Shown piece by piece: positions 1 to 8,549 of a stretch of 64,000 nt of DNA. Positions within the stretch are counted from its first letter, which is position 1. Each line of letters opens with the position of its first letter. The notes beneath the pieces are model-generated. The model was given only the letters and a program-made list of their open reading frames with translations. It did no database searches and had not been told where the DNA came from. This DNA is from Caryophanales bacterium UBA6259 (GTDB lineage Bacteria > Bacillota > Bacilli > Tepidibacillales > Tepidibacillaceae): contig DJVJ01000051.1 in the NCBI GenBank assembly GCA_002441135.1, positions 108,257 to 172,256 of the forward strand, read 5' to 3'. The position numbers were made by a program, and so were the translations under genes.

Positions 1-651
1 TTAGTTACCGATATTCGAGTGAAAAAAGAATGGACGACTGAAATAGTAGAAGTAAATACCTTAAGAAACCGCGTTACCATAAAAGACGGCAATACAGAAA
101 AAATATATTCCATTCACTCAGGAATAAAATTAGTTATACCAAATATTGTAAATCCAAAGCTGGACGATATTAATGCTGGTGATACAATTAAATTGATGTT
201 TTATGGAAATGAGCTAATTCAAGTGAGTGTTGTTCCACCTCACTATGGCTATGTTACGTCAATTAACCTTTTTCAAAAACAATTGTATTATCATACCGAT
301 AACACTCAAAAAGTAGTTAATACCAATAATGTAATAATGTACAATAATGAAAACCTAGCAATTTCATTACAACAATTAACAAAAGATGATTATATCAAAG
401 TAATCGAAATAAATGATGAAATTGTTATTACCCAGGCGAAGAAAATTACAGGATCATTAACCACCATTAACTTAGATAATGGAAAAATTTATATTTTGGA
501 TAATAATAATGTATATCAATTTTATGCTTTGTCTGAAAAAGTAGAAGTTTTTAAAGGAACAACTAATTACGATTTAGGTGATTTGCAACCTAACCAGGCT
601 ATTTCTATCTATACTATTGATGATAAAGTAGTCGCGATAAAAATTAACTAA
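1..651 (+). CDS. C-terminal part of an unidentified beta-rich protein (5' end outside window)
   Basis: The frame is open from the first base of the window, so the gene probably begins upstream. A GTG at 19 is the first possible internal start, but it has no clear ribosome binding site. The visible 216 residues are rich in alternating hydrophobic and polar residues with many Asn, Asp, Ile and Val. They fall into several similar blocks of the type 'G-x-I/V-x-x-I-(N/D)-L', which suggests a repeated all-beta domain like those at the ends of S-layer or cell-surface proteins. No catalytic motif or membrane segment is visible. I do not recognise the family. A terminator follows directly. Confidence 0.6.
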   Translation, partial: LVTDIRVKKEWTTEIVEVNTLRNRVTIKDGNTEKIYSIHSGIKLVIPNIVNPKLDDINAGDTIKLMFYGNELIQVSVVPPHYGYVTSINLFQKQLYYHTDNTQKVVNTNNVIMYNNENLAISLQQLTKDDYIKVIEINDEIVITQAKKITGSLTTINLDNGKIYILDNNNVYQFYALSEKVEVFKGTTNYDLGDLQPNQAISIYTIDDKVVAIKIN

Positions 652-664
652 TTGTAGCTGTAAC

Positions 665-699
665 AAAAGATTCTACATTAATTTAAGTAGAATCTTTTT
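665..699 (+). terminator. Rho-independent terminator after the first gene
   Basis: A perfect 12-bp stem (665-676 with 687-698) with a 10-base loop ends in a T run, 14 bases after the stop codon of the upstream gene. Confidence 0.85.
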
Positions 700-799
700 G
701 TTTGATTAAATCGAAGTTAAAAATACAAACTTCCATTACAATGAAATTAAGACCCTCTTTTCTTTTATCATAAAAAAGGATTATAATAGAACTTGTTAA

Positions 800-835
800 A
801 ACTGACTGGTCAGTTCTGAAAATGGAAGATATAAT
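800..835 (+). promoter_or_regulatory. Promoter with overlapping TetR-type operator for the efflux operon
   Basis: AACTGAC (800-806) and GTCAGTT (809-815) form a perfect inverted repeat with a 2-base spacer, a typical TetR-family operator. It covers a candidate -35 (TGGTCA, 807-812), which lies 17 bases from a perfect -10 TATAAT (830-835). A repressor bound there would block RNA polymerase. The TetR gene at 5275-5844, at the end of the same gene group, is the obvious candidate regulator. Inferred from sequence only. Confidence 0.65.
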
Positions 836-881
836 ATTTCTAGTCAGTGAAACTTAAACATGTATAAATGGAGGAGAACAC

Positions 882-2114
882 ATGAAGAAGTTATTTCCCT
901 GGTTCATATTAACCTTAATCATAACGTTGATTGGGGCTGGTTGTTCTTTACAGGATAAAGAGCAGGAAACGGAAACAGCAAAGCCAGTACCTGTTATTGT
1001 ACAAAAAGTGGAGAAAAAGCATTTTGAAACCACTGAACGATATGTAGGCCAAACCAAAGCGAGTCAAGATGTATATCTCATCTCTAAAATGACTGGCAAA
1101 GTAGAGGAAGTATATGTGAAACAAGGAGATACAGTGAAAGAAGATCAGGTTATCATCAAACTAGATGACCAAGATGCTGTTAATTCACTAAGGCAAGCAC
1201 AAGCAGGCTATGAATCGGCTTTAAATAATCTATTACAAGCAAAAGAAAGACAGGGTAGTGGAGTGATTCAAGCACAATCACAATTTAATCAAGCTAAGTT
1301 AGCTTTAGAACAGGCAAAAACTAATTTAGAGAGAACGAAACAATTATATGAATCAGAGGCAGTTACAAAATCCCAGCTTGAGCAAGCTGAGGCAGCATAT
1401 AACCAAGCCCAGAACTCCTTTAATGTAGCACAAGATGCTCTAGATAAAGCGGATTCCACAGCAAACATTGGTGCATTAGAATCAGCTGTCGAACAAGCAA
1501 AAATTGGAGTAGAGCAAGCCCAAAGAGCAGTAACAGAGACAAAAATCAAGGCACCAATCGCTGGTAAGATTGCATCTATTAATGTAGGTGTGGGAGATAT
1601 CGCTAGTCCGCAATCCCCGATTGGCCAAATGGTCAGCACCGAAAATATGATTGTTCAATTAAACATTACGGAAACCTCTCTAAAGCTATTTACAGAAGGG
1701 AAAGAACTAGAGGTCAATGTTCCAAGCATAAGCAAAAGCTTTAAAGGTAAGATCACCTTTGTTGCCCCTGCTGCAAACCAAACGATGAGCTTCCCTGTTG
1801 AAATTTCCGTGGAAAATCCAGAGCACCAAATTAAACCTGGAATGCTTGTTGAGGTAAAAATTATAACAGCGGTACAGGATGAAATTGTGATACCAACAAA
1901 AGCGATTATTGGTAGCGGACAGGATGCTATTGTCTATATCGTGAAGGATGGAAAAGCAGAAAAACGCTCCATCAAGATTAAAGAAATGTCCACAGATGAA
2001 ACAATGCTTGAAGCAGGAGTGAAAGAAGGAGAAAGCCTAATTATAAAAGGCCAATATTATGTAGAGGATGGATCCGCGATTGAAACAGTGACGGAAGAAG
2101 GGAATGCTTCATGA
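882..2114 (+). CDS. RND efflux membrane-fusion (adaptor) lipoprotein, HlyD/MFP family
   Basis: This is the adaptor subunit of a resistance-nodulation-division pump, 410 residues. The N-terminus is a lipoprotein signal peptide with lipobox IGAGC (Cys21), so the protein should be anchored on the outer face of the membrane. A biotinyl-lipoyl-like half (about residues 60-95, 'GKVEEVYVKQGDTVKE') is followed by a long Gln/Ala-rich coiled-coil hairpin (about 100-215), the second lipoyl half ('IKAPIAGKIASINVGVGD'), a beta-barrel and a membrane-proximal domain. A GGAGGAG ribosome binding site precedes the ATG. Its stop overlaps the start of the pump gene (ATGA), which indicates translational coupling. 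The substrate cannot be read from sequence. Confidence 0.9.
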   Translation: MKKLFPWFILTLIITLIGAGCSLQDKEQETETAKPVPVIVQKVEKKHFETTERYVGQTKASQDVYLISKMTGKVEEVYVKQGDTVKEDQVIIKLDDQDAVNSLRQAQAGYESALNNLLQAKERQGSGVIQAQSQFNQAKLALEQAKTNLERTKQLYESEAVTKSQLEQAEAAYNQAQNSFNVAQDALDKADSTANIGALESAVEQAKIGVEQAQRAVTETKIKAPIAGKIASINVGVGDIASPQSPIGQMVSTENMIVQLNITETSLKLFTEGKELEVNVPSISKSFKGKITFVAPAANQTMSFPVEISVENPEHQIKPGMLVEVKIITAVQDEIVIPTKAIIGSGQDAIVYIVKDGKAEKRSIKIKEMSTDETMLEAGVKEGESLIIKGQYYVEDGSAIETVTEEGNAS

Positions 2115-5100
2115 AAATCGTAGAAACTTCTGTCAAAAGGCCAATTGGCGTTATTATGATCATTTTGGCCCTCATTTTAATGGGCTCAATTTCTCTAAAA
2201 AATTTAGCACTTGATCTTTATCCCGAATTAAATTTACCGATTGGTATAGTGGTTACAGAGTATGAAGGTGCTGCTCCTCAAGAAGTAGAAAAGCTTGTGA
2301 CGAATACACTAGAAGGAACCTTAGGAACAGTAGAAGGAATCAAAAAAATTCAATCCACTTCCTCGCAAGGCCAATCCTTGGTTATTTTGCAATTTGATTG
2401 GGGCTCCAATATGGATGCCAAAATCAATAGTATGCGGGATAAATTGGACTTAGTGACCAACTTCCTACCAGAGGATGCTGGAAAGCCTTTAGTATTAAAG
2501 ATTGACCCAACTGCAATGCCAATTGCTAGATTATCTGTATCTGGAAATATTGATTCAGCACGTTTAACACAAATCACAGAGGATATTGTGAAGCCCCGAC
2601 TAGAAAGAACGCCTGGGGTTGCTCAGGTTAGTGTGATTGGGGCAAAAGAGAAGGAAGTAAAGGTAGAGGTTTCACCGTTATATCTACAAGGATATGGATT
2701 AAGTCTAAATACGATTATTCAAATTCTAGGCTCTGAAAATCTATCGGCCTCTGCTGGAACTTTACCAAAAGGAGATCGAGAGATTTCTTTAAGGATTAAT
2801 GGAGAATTTGAAAATATAGAGCAGATCAAAGATATATTAATCCCATTACCAAAGGGAGGAACTGTAAAGCTAAGTGATGTGGCTAAGGTTTCTGAGGTCT
2901 TTAAAGAGACTACTGAAATTACCAAGGTATCAGGAAAGCCTTCCTTAAGTATTGATATATCGAAGAAGTCTGATGGAAATACCATTCAGGTAGCCAATGA
3001 ATTATATCAATCGATTGAAGAAATAAACAAGCATGTACCAGAAGGAGTTAAAATTGATTTTGTTTATGATTTATCGATTTTTATCCGACAGTCCGTCGAC
3101 AATGTGATCCAGAACCTTATTATCGGAGGAATTCTGGCGATTGTGATTCTTTACCTATTTTTACGCAATATCCGTTCTACAATGGTTATTGGAATTACGA
3201 TGCCAGTGGCTGTTATTACTACATTTAATCTTATCTATTTTACCGGTGAAAGCCTAAACCTGCTAACCCTTGGGGGATTAGCCTTGGGTATTGGAATGAT
3301 GGTAGACAGTGCCATTGTTATTTTGGAAAATATTTATCGTCATAGAGAGCAGGGAAGTAGTTTAGTAGAGGCGGCAATTGAAGGGACTAAAGAGGTAGGA
3401 CCTGCAGTAATTGCATCTACCTTAACAACAGTTGCAGTTTTCCTACCAATTGTCTTTGTAAAAGGTTTAGCAGCAGAGTTGTTCCGTCCATTAGCTCTTA
3501 CAGTAAGCTTTGCCTTACTAGCATCTTTAATTGCTTCAATTACAGTCGTACCAATGTTATCCGCAAAGCTTTTAAAGGATAATCAAGAGCTGCAAAAAGG
3601 GAACTTCCTAAAGAATCTCATCTATTATCCATTAGAAGGCTTTCATAAGATGATGGATAAGGTATACCATGGATATTCTAAAGCATTAGCATGGGGTTTA
3701 AAACGCCGGAAAACGGTTGTTTTTGGGACCATTATTGCTATTGCGGTTACCTTTGCTTTAGTACCTCTTGTAGGAACAGAGTTTATTCCAGCCATGGATC
3801 AAGGGGAAATCAATATTGATGTTACCTTACCAGAGGGAACACAGTTAACCGAAACGGATAGAACTGTAAGCTTAATCGAAAAAGAACTATCAGAAATTGA
3901 AGAAGTAGTCACTATTTTTACTAGTGCTGGTAGTGGTGGAGCAATGCAAATGGGACTGCCGAGTGGAAACATCGGAAATCTCTATATTCGTCTAGCTCCA
4001 ATTGATGAAAGAGACCGAACAACAGATCAGGTAATGGAAGAGATTAGAGGGAAAATCTCCAAATTTCCTGGTGCAGAGGTAAAAGTGACCCAGATTCAAA
4101 GTGGGGGCTTTGGGACTTCCACTCCAATTTCTATTATGATCTCTGGAGATGATTTGATCGTACTTGAGCAAATCGCTTATCAAATTAAAGAGGTTACTGA
4201 AAAAGTGGAGGGAACTAGGAACGTTTCTACCTCAGTTGATGAGGGACGTCCTGAGATGAGAATTATCGTTGATCGAGATAAGGCGGCAGCTTATGGCCTA
4301 AACTTTGCCCAAATTGTATCTACAGTAAGAACAGGATTTAATGGACAGGTAGCTACTCGTTTCCGTTCTGAGGGCACTGAACTGGATGTAAGAGTTACCC
4401 TTCCAGATGAATATAAGCAAGATATGAATCAGATAGGGGATATTACCCTTGCATCACCTTTTGGAAGTCAAATTCCATTAAAAGAGGTAGCGGAGATTGT
4501 AGAGATAAAAGGTCCTGCAAAAATCCAACGTGAGGACCAACGAAGACAGGTTACTGTTGGTAGTGATATTGTTGGTCGTGATTTAGGTAGTATTACCACA
4601 GACATTCAAGCGGAAATTGATAAATTAAACATTCCAGAGGGTTATATTGTAGAAATTGGTGGGCAAGTAAAAGAGATGACTGATGCCTTTGGTGATTTAC
4701 AATATGCCTTAATTTTAGCCGTCTTCTTAGTCTATATGGTGATGGCGGTTCAATTTGAAGCGGTAACCTATCCGTTTATCATCATGTTTTCTATGCCAGC
4801 AACCTTTATTGGGATTATTGTAGGGTTGGTGCTGTTAGGACACCCATTAAGTATTCCTGCCTTTATTGGAATAATTGTCTTAGCAGGTATTGTTGTTAAT
4901 AATGCGATTGTATTGATTGACTATGTTAATATTCTTCGGAAACGAGGAATGAATAGAGAAGAGGCAATATTAAAAGCAGGGCCAAATCGTCTTCGTCCAA
5001 TTTTGATGACTACATTAACCACCATTTTAGGTCTTGTGCCATTAATGCTAGGAATAGGTGAAGGTGCTGAAACTCAAGCACCAATGGCCACTGTAGTAAT

Positions 5101-5230
5101 CTTTGGATTAAGCTTTTCTACCTTAGTTACCTTAATTTTAGTTCCTGTAATCTATACCTATGTGGATGATTTAGAACGCTGGTTTATGAAAAAACTGGAT
5201 AAACTCAGCTATCGTCACAAAGAAGTATAG
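2111..5230 (+). CDS. RND-family multidrug/solute efflux pump (AcrB/SwrC-like)
   Basis: 1039 residues, the normal length for an AcrB-type inner-membrane pump. The N-terminus (about 1-30) is the first transmembrane helix with the characteristic 'VKRPIGV' start. Two large extracytoplasmic loops (about 35-330 and 565-865) alternate with two bundles of membrane helices. The proton-relay helix contains 'GIGMMVDSAIVILENI', which carries the conserved acidic residue. The C-terminal half has 'IIVLAGIVVNNAIVLIDYV' and 'RLRPILMTTLTTILGL', both RND signatures. It works with the adaptor encoded immediately upstream. In Firmicutes the closest known functional class is SwrC/YerP (lipopeptide and multidrug export), but the substrate here is unknown. 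Confidence 0.92.
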   Translation: MKIVETSVKRPIGVIMIILALILMGSISLKNLALDLYPELNLPIGIVVTEYEGAAPQEVEKLVTNTLEGTLGTVEGIKKIQSTSSQGQSLVILQFDWGSNMDAKINSMRDKLDLVTNFLPEDAGKPLVLKIDPTAMPIARLSVSGNIDSARLTQITEDIVKPRLERTPGVAQVSVIGAKEKEVKVEVSPLYLQGYGLSLNTIIQILGSENLSASAGTLPKGDREISLRINGEFENIEQIKDILIPLPKGGTVKLSDVAKVSEVFKETTEITKVSGKPSLSIDISKKSDGNTIQVANELYQSIEEINKHVPEGVKIDFVYDLSIFIRQSVDNVIQNLIIGGILAIVILYLFLRNIRSTMVIGITMPVAVITTFNLIYFTGESLNLLTLGGLALGIGMMVDSAIVILENIYRHREQGSSLVEAAIEGTKEVGPAVIASTLTTVAVFLPIVFVKGLAAELFRPLALTVSFALLASLIASITVVPMLSAKLLKDNQELQKGNFLKNLIYYPLEGFHKMMDKVYHGYSKALAWGLKRRKTVVFGTIIAIAVTFALVPLVGTEFIPAMDQGEINIDVTLPEGTQLTETDRTVSLIEKELSEIEEVVTIFTSAGSGGAMQMGLPSGNIGNLYIRLAPIDERDRTTDQVMEEIRGKISKFPGAEVKVTQIQSGGFGTSTPISIMISGDDLIVLEQIAYQIKEVTEKVEGTRNVSTSVDEGRPEMRIIVDRDKAAAYGLNFAQIVSTVRTGFNGQVATRFRSEGTELDVRVTLPDEYKQDMNQIGDITLASPFGSQIPLKEVAEIVEIKGPAKIQREDQRRQVTVGSDIVGRDLGSITTDIQAEIDKLNIPEGYIVEIGGQVKEMTDAFGDLQYALILAVFLVYMVMAVQFEAVTYPFIIMFSMPATFIGIIVGLVLLGHPLSIPAFIGIIVLAGIVVNNAIVLIDYVNILRKRGMNREEAILKAGPNRLRPILMTTLTTILGLVPLMLGIGEGAETQAPMATVVIFGLSFSTLVTLILVPVIYTYVDDLERWFMKKLDKLSYRHKEV

Positions 5231-5274
5231 TGAAACAAAGAAACTTAAAAAGGAACTAAAGGGGGACATCAAGA

Positions 5275-5844
5275 ATGGTAGAACCACATGAACTATCAAA
5301 TAAAAAGGAAGCAATTCTCTATAGTGCCTTTCAGGTGTTTACCGAAAAAGGATATCATCAAGCAAAGGTTAGTGAGATTGCAGAGCGAGCACGTGTAGGC
5401 AAAGGAACAGTATATGAGTATTTTGATAGTAAAGAGGCTCTGTTAATAGGAGTTATTAAGGCAGGGACGAAATACTATATCGAACAATTAAATGAGAGTG
5501 CCGAGCAAGCTGTTGATCCATTAGGCAAGCTTAGAAATATTCTACTCAAAAATGTAACCATTTTAAAAGAAAATCAAAACTTTAGGCAGCTGATTAATCA
5601 TAACTTTGGCGTAAATAGTGAGCAGTTTCATTTGCTTTTGCAAGAGCAACGTCAGATACTTTTTCAAAAGATACAAAAAATCCTACAAGAAGCTATTAAT
5701 CAGCAGCAAATAAAGCCGATAGATTTAGAAATTGGAGTTCGATTGGTTTTTGGTCATATTATTGCAATGGATCCTGAAATGGGGAATCTAGCAGAAGAAC
5801 AAATAAATTCAATGATAGACATTCTTTTTAAAGGGTTACAATAA
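5275..5844 (+). CDS. TetR/AcrR-family transcriptional regulator
   Basis: 189 residues. The N-terminal helix-turn-helix (about 10-57) has the TetR signature 'VSEIAERARVGKGTVYEYF' followed by 'SKEALL'. The C-terminal two thirds are the helical ligand-binding and dimerisation domain, with no recognisable specificity. It sits 45 bases after the pump gene on the same strand, preceded by an AAAGGGGGA ribosome binding site. It very likely represses the efflux operon, and itself, through the palindrome at 800-815. The ligand would be a pump substrate or a membrane-stress compound. Confidence 0.9.
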   Translation: MVEPHELSNKKEAILYSAFQVFTEKGYHQAKVSEIAERARVGKGTVYEYFDSKEALLIGVIKAGTKYYIEQLNESAEQAVDPLGKLRNILLKNVTILKENQNFRQLINHNFGVNSEQFHLLLQEQRQILFQKIQKILQEAINQQQIKPIDLEIGVRLVFGHIIAMDPEMGNLAEEQINSMIDILFKGLQ

Positions 5845-5890
5845 AGGTAAATCTACTTTTAAATTATTGCTTTTGGTTCTAGGGTGACAA

Positions 5891-5950
5891 GCTCCTTCAT
5901 ATGGATATAGGGACAAGGTTTTCCTGTTTACTATACTACAATGAAGGAGC
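5891..5950 (+). promoter_or_regulatory. Inverted repeat enclosing the spoIID ribosome binding site
   Basis: GCTCCTTCAT (5891-5900) and ATGAAGGAGC (5941-5950) are perfectly complementary across 40 bases. The right arm contains the AAGGAG ribosome binding site for the ATG at 5959 and is followed by a T-rich stretch. A transcript starting upstream of 5891 would hide that site or terminate there. A transcript starting inside the loop would leave it free. This could insulate spoIID from read-through from the efflux operon. Confidence 0.45.
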
Positions 5951-5958
5951 TATTTTTT

Positions 5959-6969
5959 ATGCGGAGAATCATCCTATTATTCTTTACTAGCTTAACTCTA
6001 ACCATGATTTTAATTCCAACAGTGATTGCTTGGCTATGGGGAGAACCATCCAAAGCAGAGGAAAGTCATTTATTGATAAGCAAGATAGAGCTTGCAGTCG
6101 ATGAAAAATCGATTCCAGTGAAAGTATATCGTAATAAAACAAAGCAAGTAGAAGTTTATCCTATGGAGGAATATGTTAGAGGAGTACTTGCAGCAGAAAT
6201 GCCAATCAATTTTGAGTTAGAAGCTTTAAAAGCACAAGCTTTGGCTGCAAGAACCTATATTGTAAAGAGGTTATTAGATAAGGACTTTAGCGATATGCCA
6301 AAAGAAACGGGAGATGCCGTCGTATTAGATACGGTGATGCATCAGGTCTTTATTTCGGATCAGGAGCTAAAGGATCGCTGGGGTATTCGTTATGATGAAT
6401 ATATTTCTAAGCTCAATCAAGCAATTAATGAAACAAGAGGCCAAGTAATTGTCTATAATAATTATCCAATTACTGCTGCCTTTTTCTCTACAAGTAATGG
6501 TTATACCGAGAATTCGGAGGAATATTGGGGAATGGCTGTCCCCTATTTAAGAAGTGTAGAAAGTCCTTGGGATACCGAATCTCCCAAATTTAATACTACA
6601 GTAAAAATTCCAATGAGTACGATAAAAGCAAAGCTTAATGTAGATACAGCAATGGCTACGAGTACTGGTCAGGAATGGTTGAAAACACTGGAAACCACCG
6701 AAGGCTTTAATATTAAAAAAATCAAAATTGGTGACAAAACATTTACTGGTCGAGAAGTAAGAGAAAAGCTAGAGCTTAATTCGTCCTCCTTTACCTGGAA
6801 AATTGAGAAGGACGGCATTCTCTTTACAACAAAGGGGTATGGTCATGGTGTTGGAATGAGTCAATATGGTGCTAACGGAATGGCCAAGGAAGGAAAAATA
6901 GCAGAAGAAATAGTCTCCCATTATTACCAAGGAACAACCATCAAAGATTATCGTGATTGGGTCAAGTGA
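5959..6969 (+). CDS. spoIID: Stage II sporulation protein D, septal peptidoglycan lytic transglycosylase
   Basis: SpoIID degrades septal peptidoglycan during engulfment, together with SpoIIM and SpoIIP, in the mother cell. 336 residues from the chosen ATG. An upstream in-frame ATG at 5941 is rejected because it overlaps the AAGGAG ribosome binding site. The N-terminus has one membrane anchor (about 5-26). The SpoIID domain shows 'PMEEYVRGVLAAEMP', 'EALKAQALAARTYIV' and the C-terminal 'GYGHGVGMSQYGANGMA'. The gene is followed by spoIIQ and spoIIID, the conserved Bacillales order. Its usual control is SigE; a SigE promoter was not identified with confidence. Confidence 0.95.
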   Translation: MRRIILLFFTSLTLTMILIPTVIAWLWGEPSKAEESHLLISKIELAVDEKSIPVKVYRNKTKQVEVYPMEEYVRGVLAAEMPINFELEALKAQALAARTYIVKRLLDKDFSDMPKETGDAVVLDTVMHQVFISDQELKDRWGIRYDEYISKLNQAINETRGQVIVYNNYPITAAFFSTSNGYTENSEEYWGMAVPYLRSVESPWDTESPKFNTTVKIPMSTIKAKLNVDTAMATSTGQEWLKTLETTEGFNIKKIKIGDKTFTGREVREKLELNSSSFTWKIEKDGILFTTKGYGHGVGMSQYGANGMAKEGKIAEEIVSHYYQGTTIKDYRDWVK

Positions 6970-7076
6970 AACTAAGTTAAAATGAAAAAAGAATGTATAA
7001 AAATTGAAAAATTGTGCACCACCAAAGTATAAAAGCCCAAATTTTGGACAGAATGGTTGCTGAGGTGATGCATAAA

Positions 7077-7958
7077 ATGAGTAAAAAAATGAATTGGAAA
7101 AAACCTTTTGGTAAGAAATGGACATTCCCCGCCATTTATATTACTGCAGCTGCACTCATACTTACTTTAATGTGGTGGTATCAAGATCCAAATCAATATC
7201 CGTTAACTTCGGATGAATTAGGTTATCAGGAAATTAATCCTGCATCCACGACTACAAAGGATGATCTATTAACAGATCAGCTAGGAGAAGCAATTGCGGT
7301 AACCGCAGCATTAGAAAAAATGGTTTGGCCAGTAGAGAATCCAGATCAAATTCAAGTGATGATGGAGTATTTTGATGAGAGCCAAAGCGATGAAGCATTG
7401 GAAAGCGCGCTGATTGAATTTCAAAATGAATTCTGGGCACATCGTGGAATTGATTTGGTAACTACTGATAAACAAACCTTTGGAGTAGTTGCAGCATTAA
7501 GTGGGGAAGTAGTAAAAGCAGAGAAAGACCCAGTTGTAGGTTATGTTGTGAATATTAAGCATGACAATGATTTAGTGACTGTGTATTCTAGCTTAGCAGA
7601 TCTTCAGGTGAAAAAGGGGGATATGGTGACCCAGGGACAGCTTCTAGGTAATGCTGGACGCAATGCCTTTGAAAAGGATCACGGTATCCATTTACACTTT
7701 GAAGTAATGCGAAATGAATTTACACTAGCACCAGAAGCATTTATTGGTGAAGATGCTAGTCAGGTTTTAAAAATGCTAGAAGAAAAAGCCAAGCAAGAAA
7801 CAGAGCAAGGCACTGAAGAGCAGACTGGAAATCAGGAAACACCTGATAGCGAGACTGACAAGGATAAAGAAACCGATCAAAATGTAGAAGAATCAAATCA
7901 AGATCAGGACGATGCTGATCAAAACGCTGAAGAATCTGATCAAAACGTAGAAGAATAA
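7077..7958 (+). CDS. spoIIQ: SpoIIQ-type M23 (LytM) peptidase-domain sporulation protein
   Basis: 293 residues from the ATG at 7077, chosen for the GAGGTG ribosome binding site at 7062-7067; earlier in-frame starts lack one. One transmembrane helix (about 20-37) is followed by an M23 domain. Both metal-binding motifs are present: H122-x3-D126 ('HRGID') and H205-x-H207 ('HLHFEV'). B. subtilis SpoIIQ lacks an intact zinc site, whereas clostridial SpoIIQ keeps one. The tail from about residue 240 is a low-complexity Glu/Asp/Gln/Asn stretch. In the forespore SpoIIQ pairs with SpoIIIAH to hold the engulfing membranes together. Position between spoIID and spoIIID supports the assignment. Confidence 0.85.
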   Translation: MSKKMNWKKPFGKKWTFPAIYITAAALILTLMWWYQDPNQYPLTSDELGYQEINPASTTTKDDLLTDQLGEAIAVTAALEKMVWPVENPDQIQVMMEYFDESQSDEALESALIEFQNEFWAHRGIDLVTTDKQTFGVVAALSGEVVKAEKDPVVGYVVNIKHDNDLVTVYSSLADLQVKKGDMVTQGQLLGNAGRNAFEKDHGIHLHFEVMRNEFTLAPEAFIGEDASQVLKMLEEKAKQETEQGTEEQTGNQETPDSETDKDKETDQNVEESNQDQDDADQNAEESDQNVEE

Positions 7959-7991
7959 AAGTTCCGCGTTTTAGCTTGAAATGTTCTAAGG

Positions 7992-8029
7992 GCTGTTAGC
8001 TATATATTTATGGCTGGCGGCTTTTTTTT
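7992..8029 (+). terminator. Rho-independent terminator after spoIIQ
   Basis: A nine-base-pair stem (7992-8000 with 8013-8021, three G-U pairs) is followed by a run of eight T. Confidence 0.75.
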
Positions 8030-8175
8030 ATCGAATTAGAAGTCATTTCACCAATAATTTGAACTTTTTTTTAAAAAAAAGATATATTTAGCTTGTCAAG
8101 GCTTGTTACAAAAGAATATCTGCCAAACCTCCTCATATAATGTAACAGACGATTTCAGAAGGGGAGGCGAGGGGA

Positions 8176-8427
8176 GTGCATGATTACATCAAGGAGCGAA
8201 CCCTAAAAATAGGTAGGTACATAGTCGAAACTAAAAACACAGTACGTACCACAGCTAAAGATTTTGGGGTATCGAAAAGCACGGTTCATAAGGACATGAC
8301 AGAACGCTTACCAGAAATAAATCCAGAGTTGGCCAACCACGTAAAGGAGATTTTGGAGTATCACAAAGCCATACGTCATATTCGAGGAGGGGAAGCAACA
8401 AAAAAGAAATACGAGAATAATAAATAA
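8176..8427 (+). CDS. spoIIID: Sporulation transcriptional regulator SpoIIID
   Basis: 83 residues. This mother-cell DNA-binding protein activates or represses many SigE-dependent genes, including sigK. The N-terminus 'MHDYIKERTLKIG' matches the family start, so the GTG at 8176 is used, behind a GGGGAGGCGAGGGG ribosome binding region. The helix-turn-helix covers about residues 23-45 ('TTAKDFGVSKSTVHKDM'), followed by 'RLPEINPELANHVKEIL' and the 'RHIRGGEATKKKY' basic tail. It lies just upstream of mbl, as in B. subtilis. Confidence 0.97.
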   Translation: MHDYIKERTLKIGRYIVETKNTVRTTAKDFGVSKSTVHKDMTERLPEINPELANHVKEILEYHKAIRHIRGGEATKKKYENNK

Positions 8428-8460
8428 TTGTTGGATAAAAATAGAAAATGAATAAAAAAG

Positions 8461-8490
8461 TTGACGAATAAAAGAGGATTTTCCGATAAT
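8461..8490 (+). promoter_or_regulatory. SigA-type promoter upstream of mbl
   Basis: TTGACG (8461-8466) and GATAAT (8485-8490) are separated by 18 bases, about 60 bases before the mbl start codon. Confidence 0.65.
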
Positions 8491-8549
8491 TTATCGAAAT
8501 GTATTCTAAACCATATTATGCTCATAAGGCTGTACAGGAGGACTAAGCA

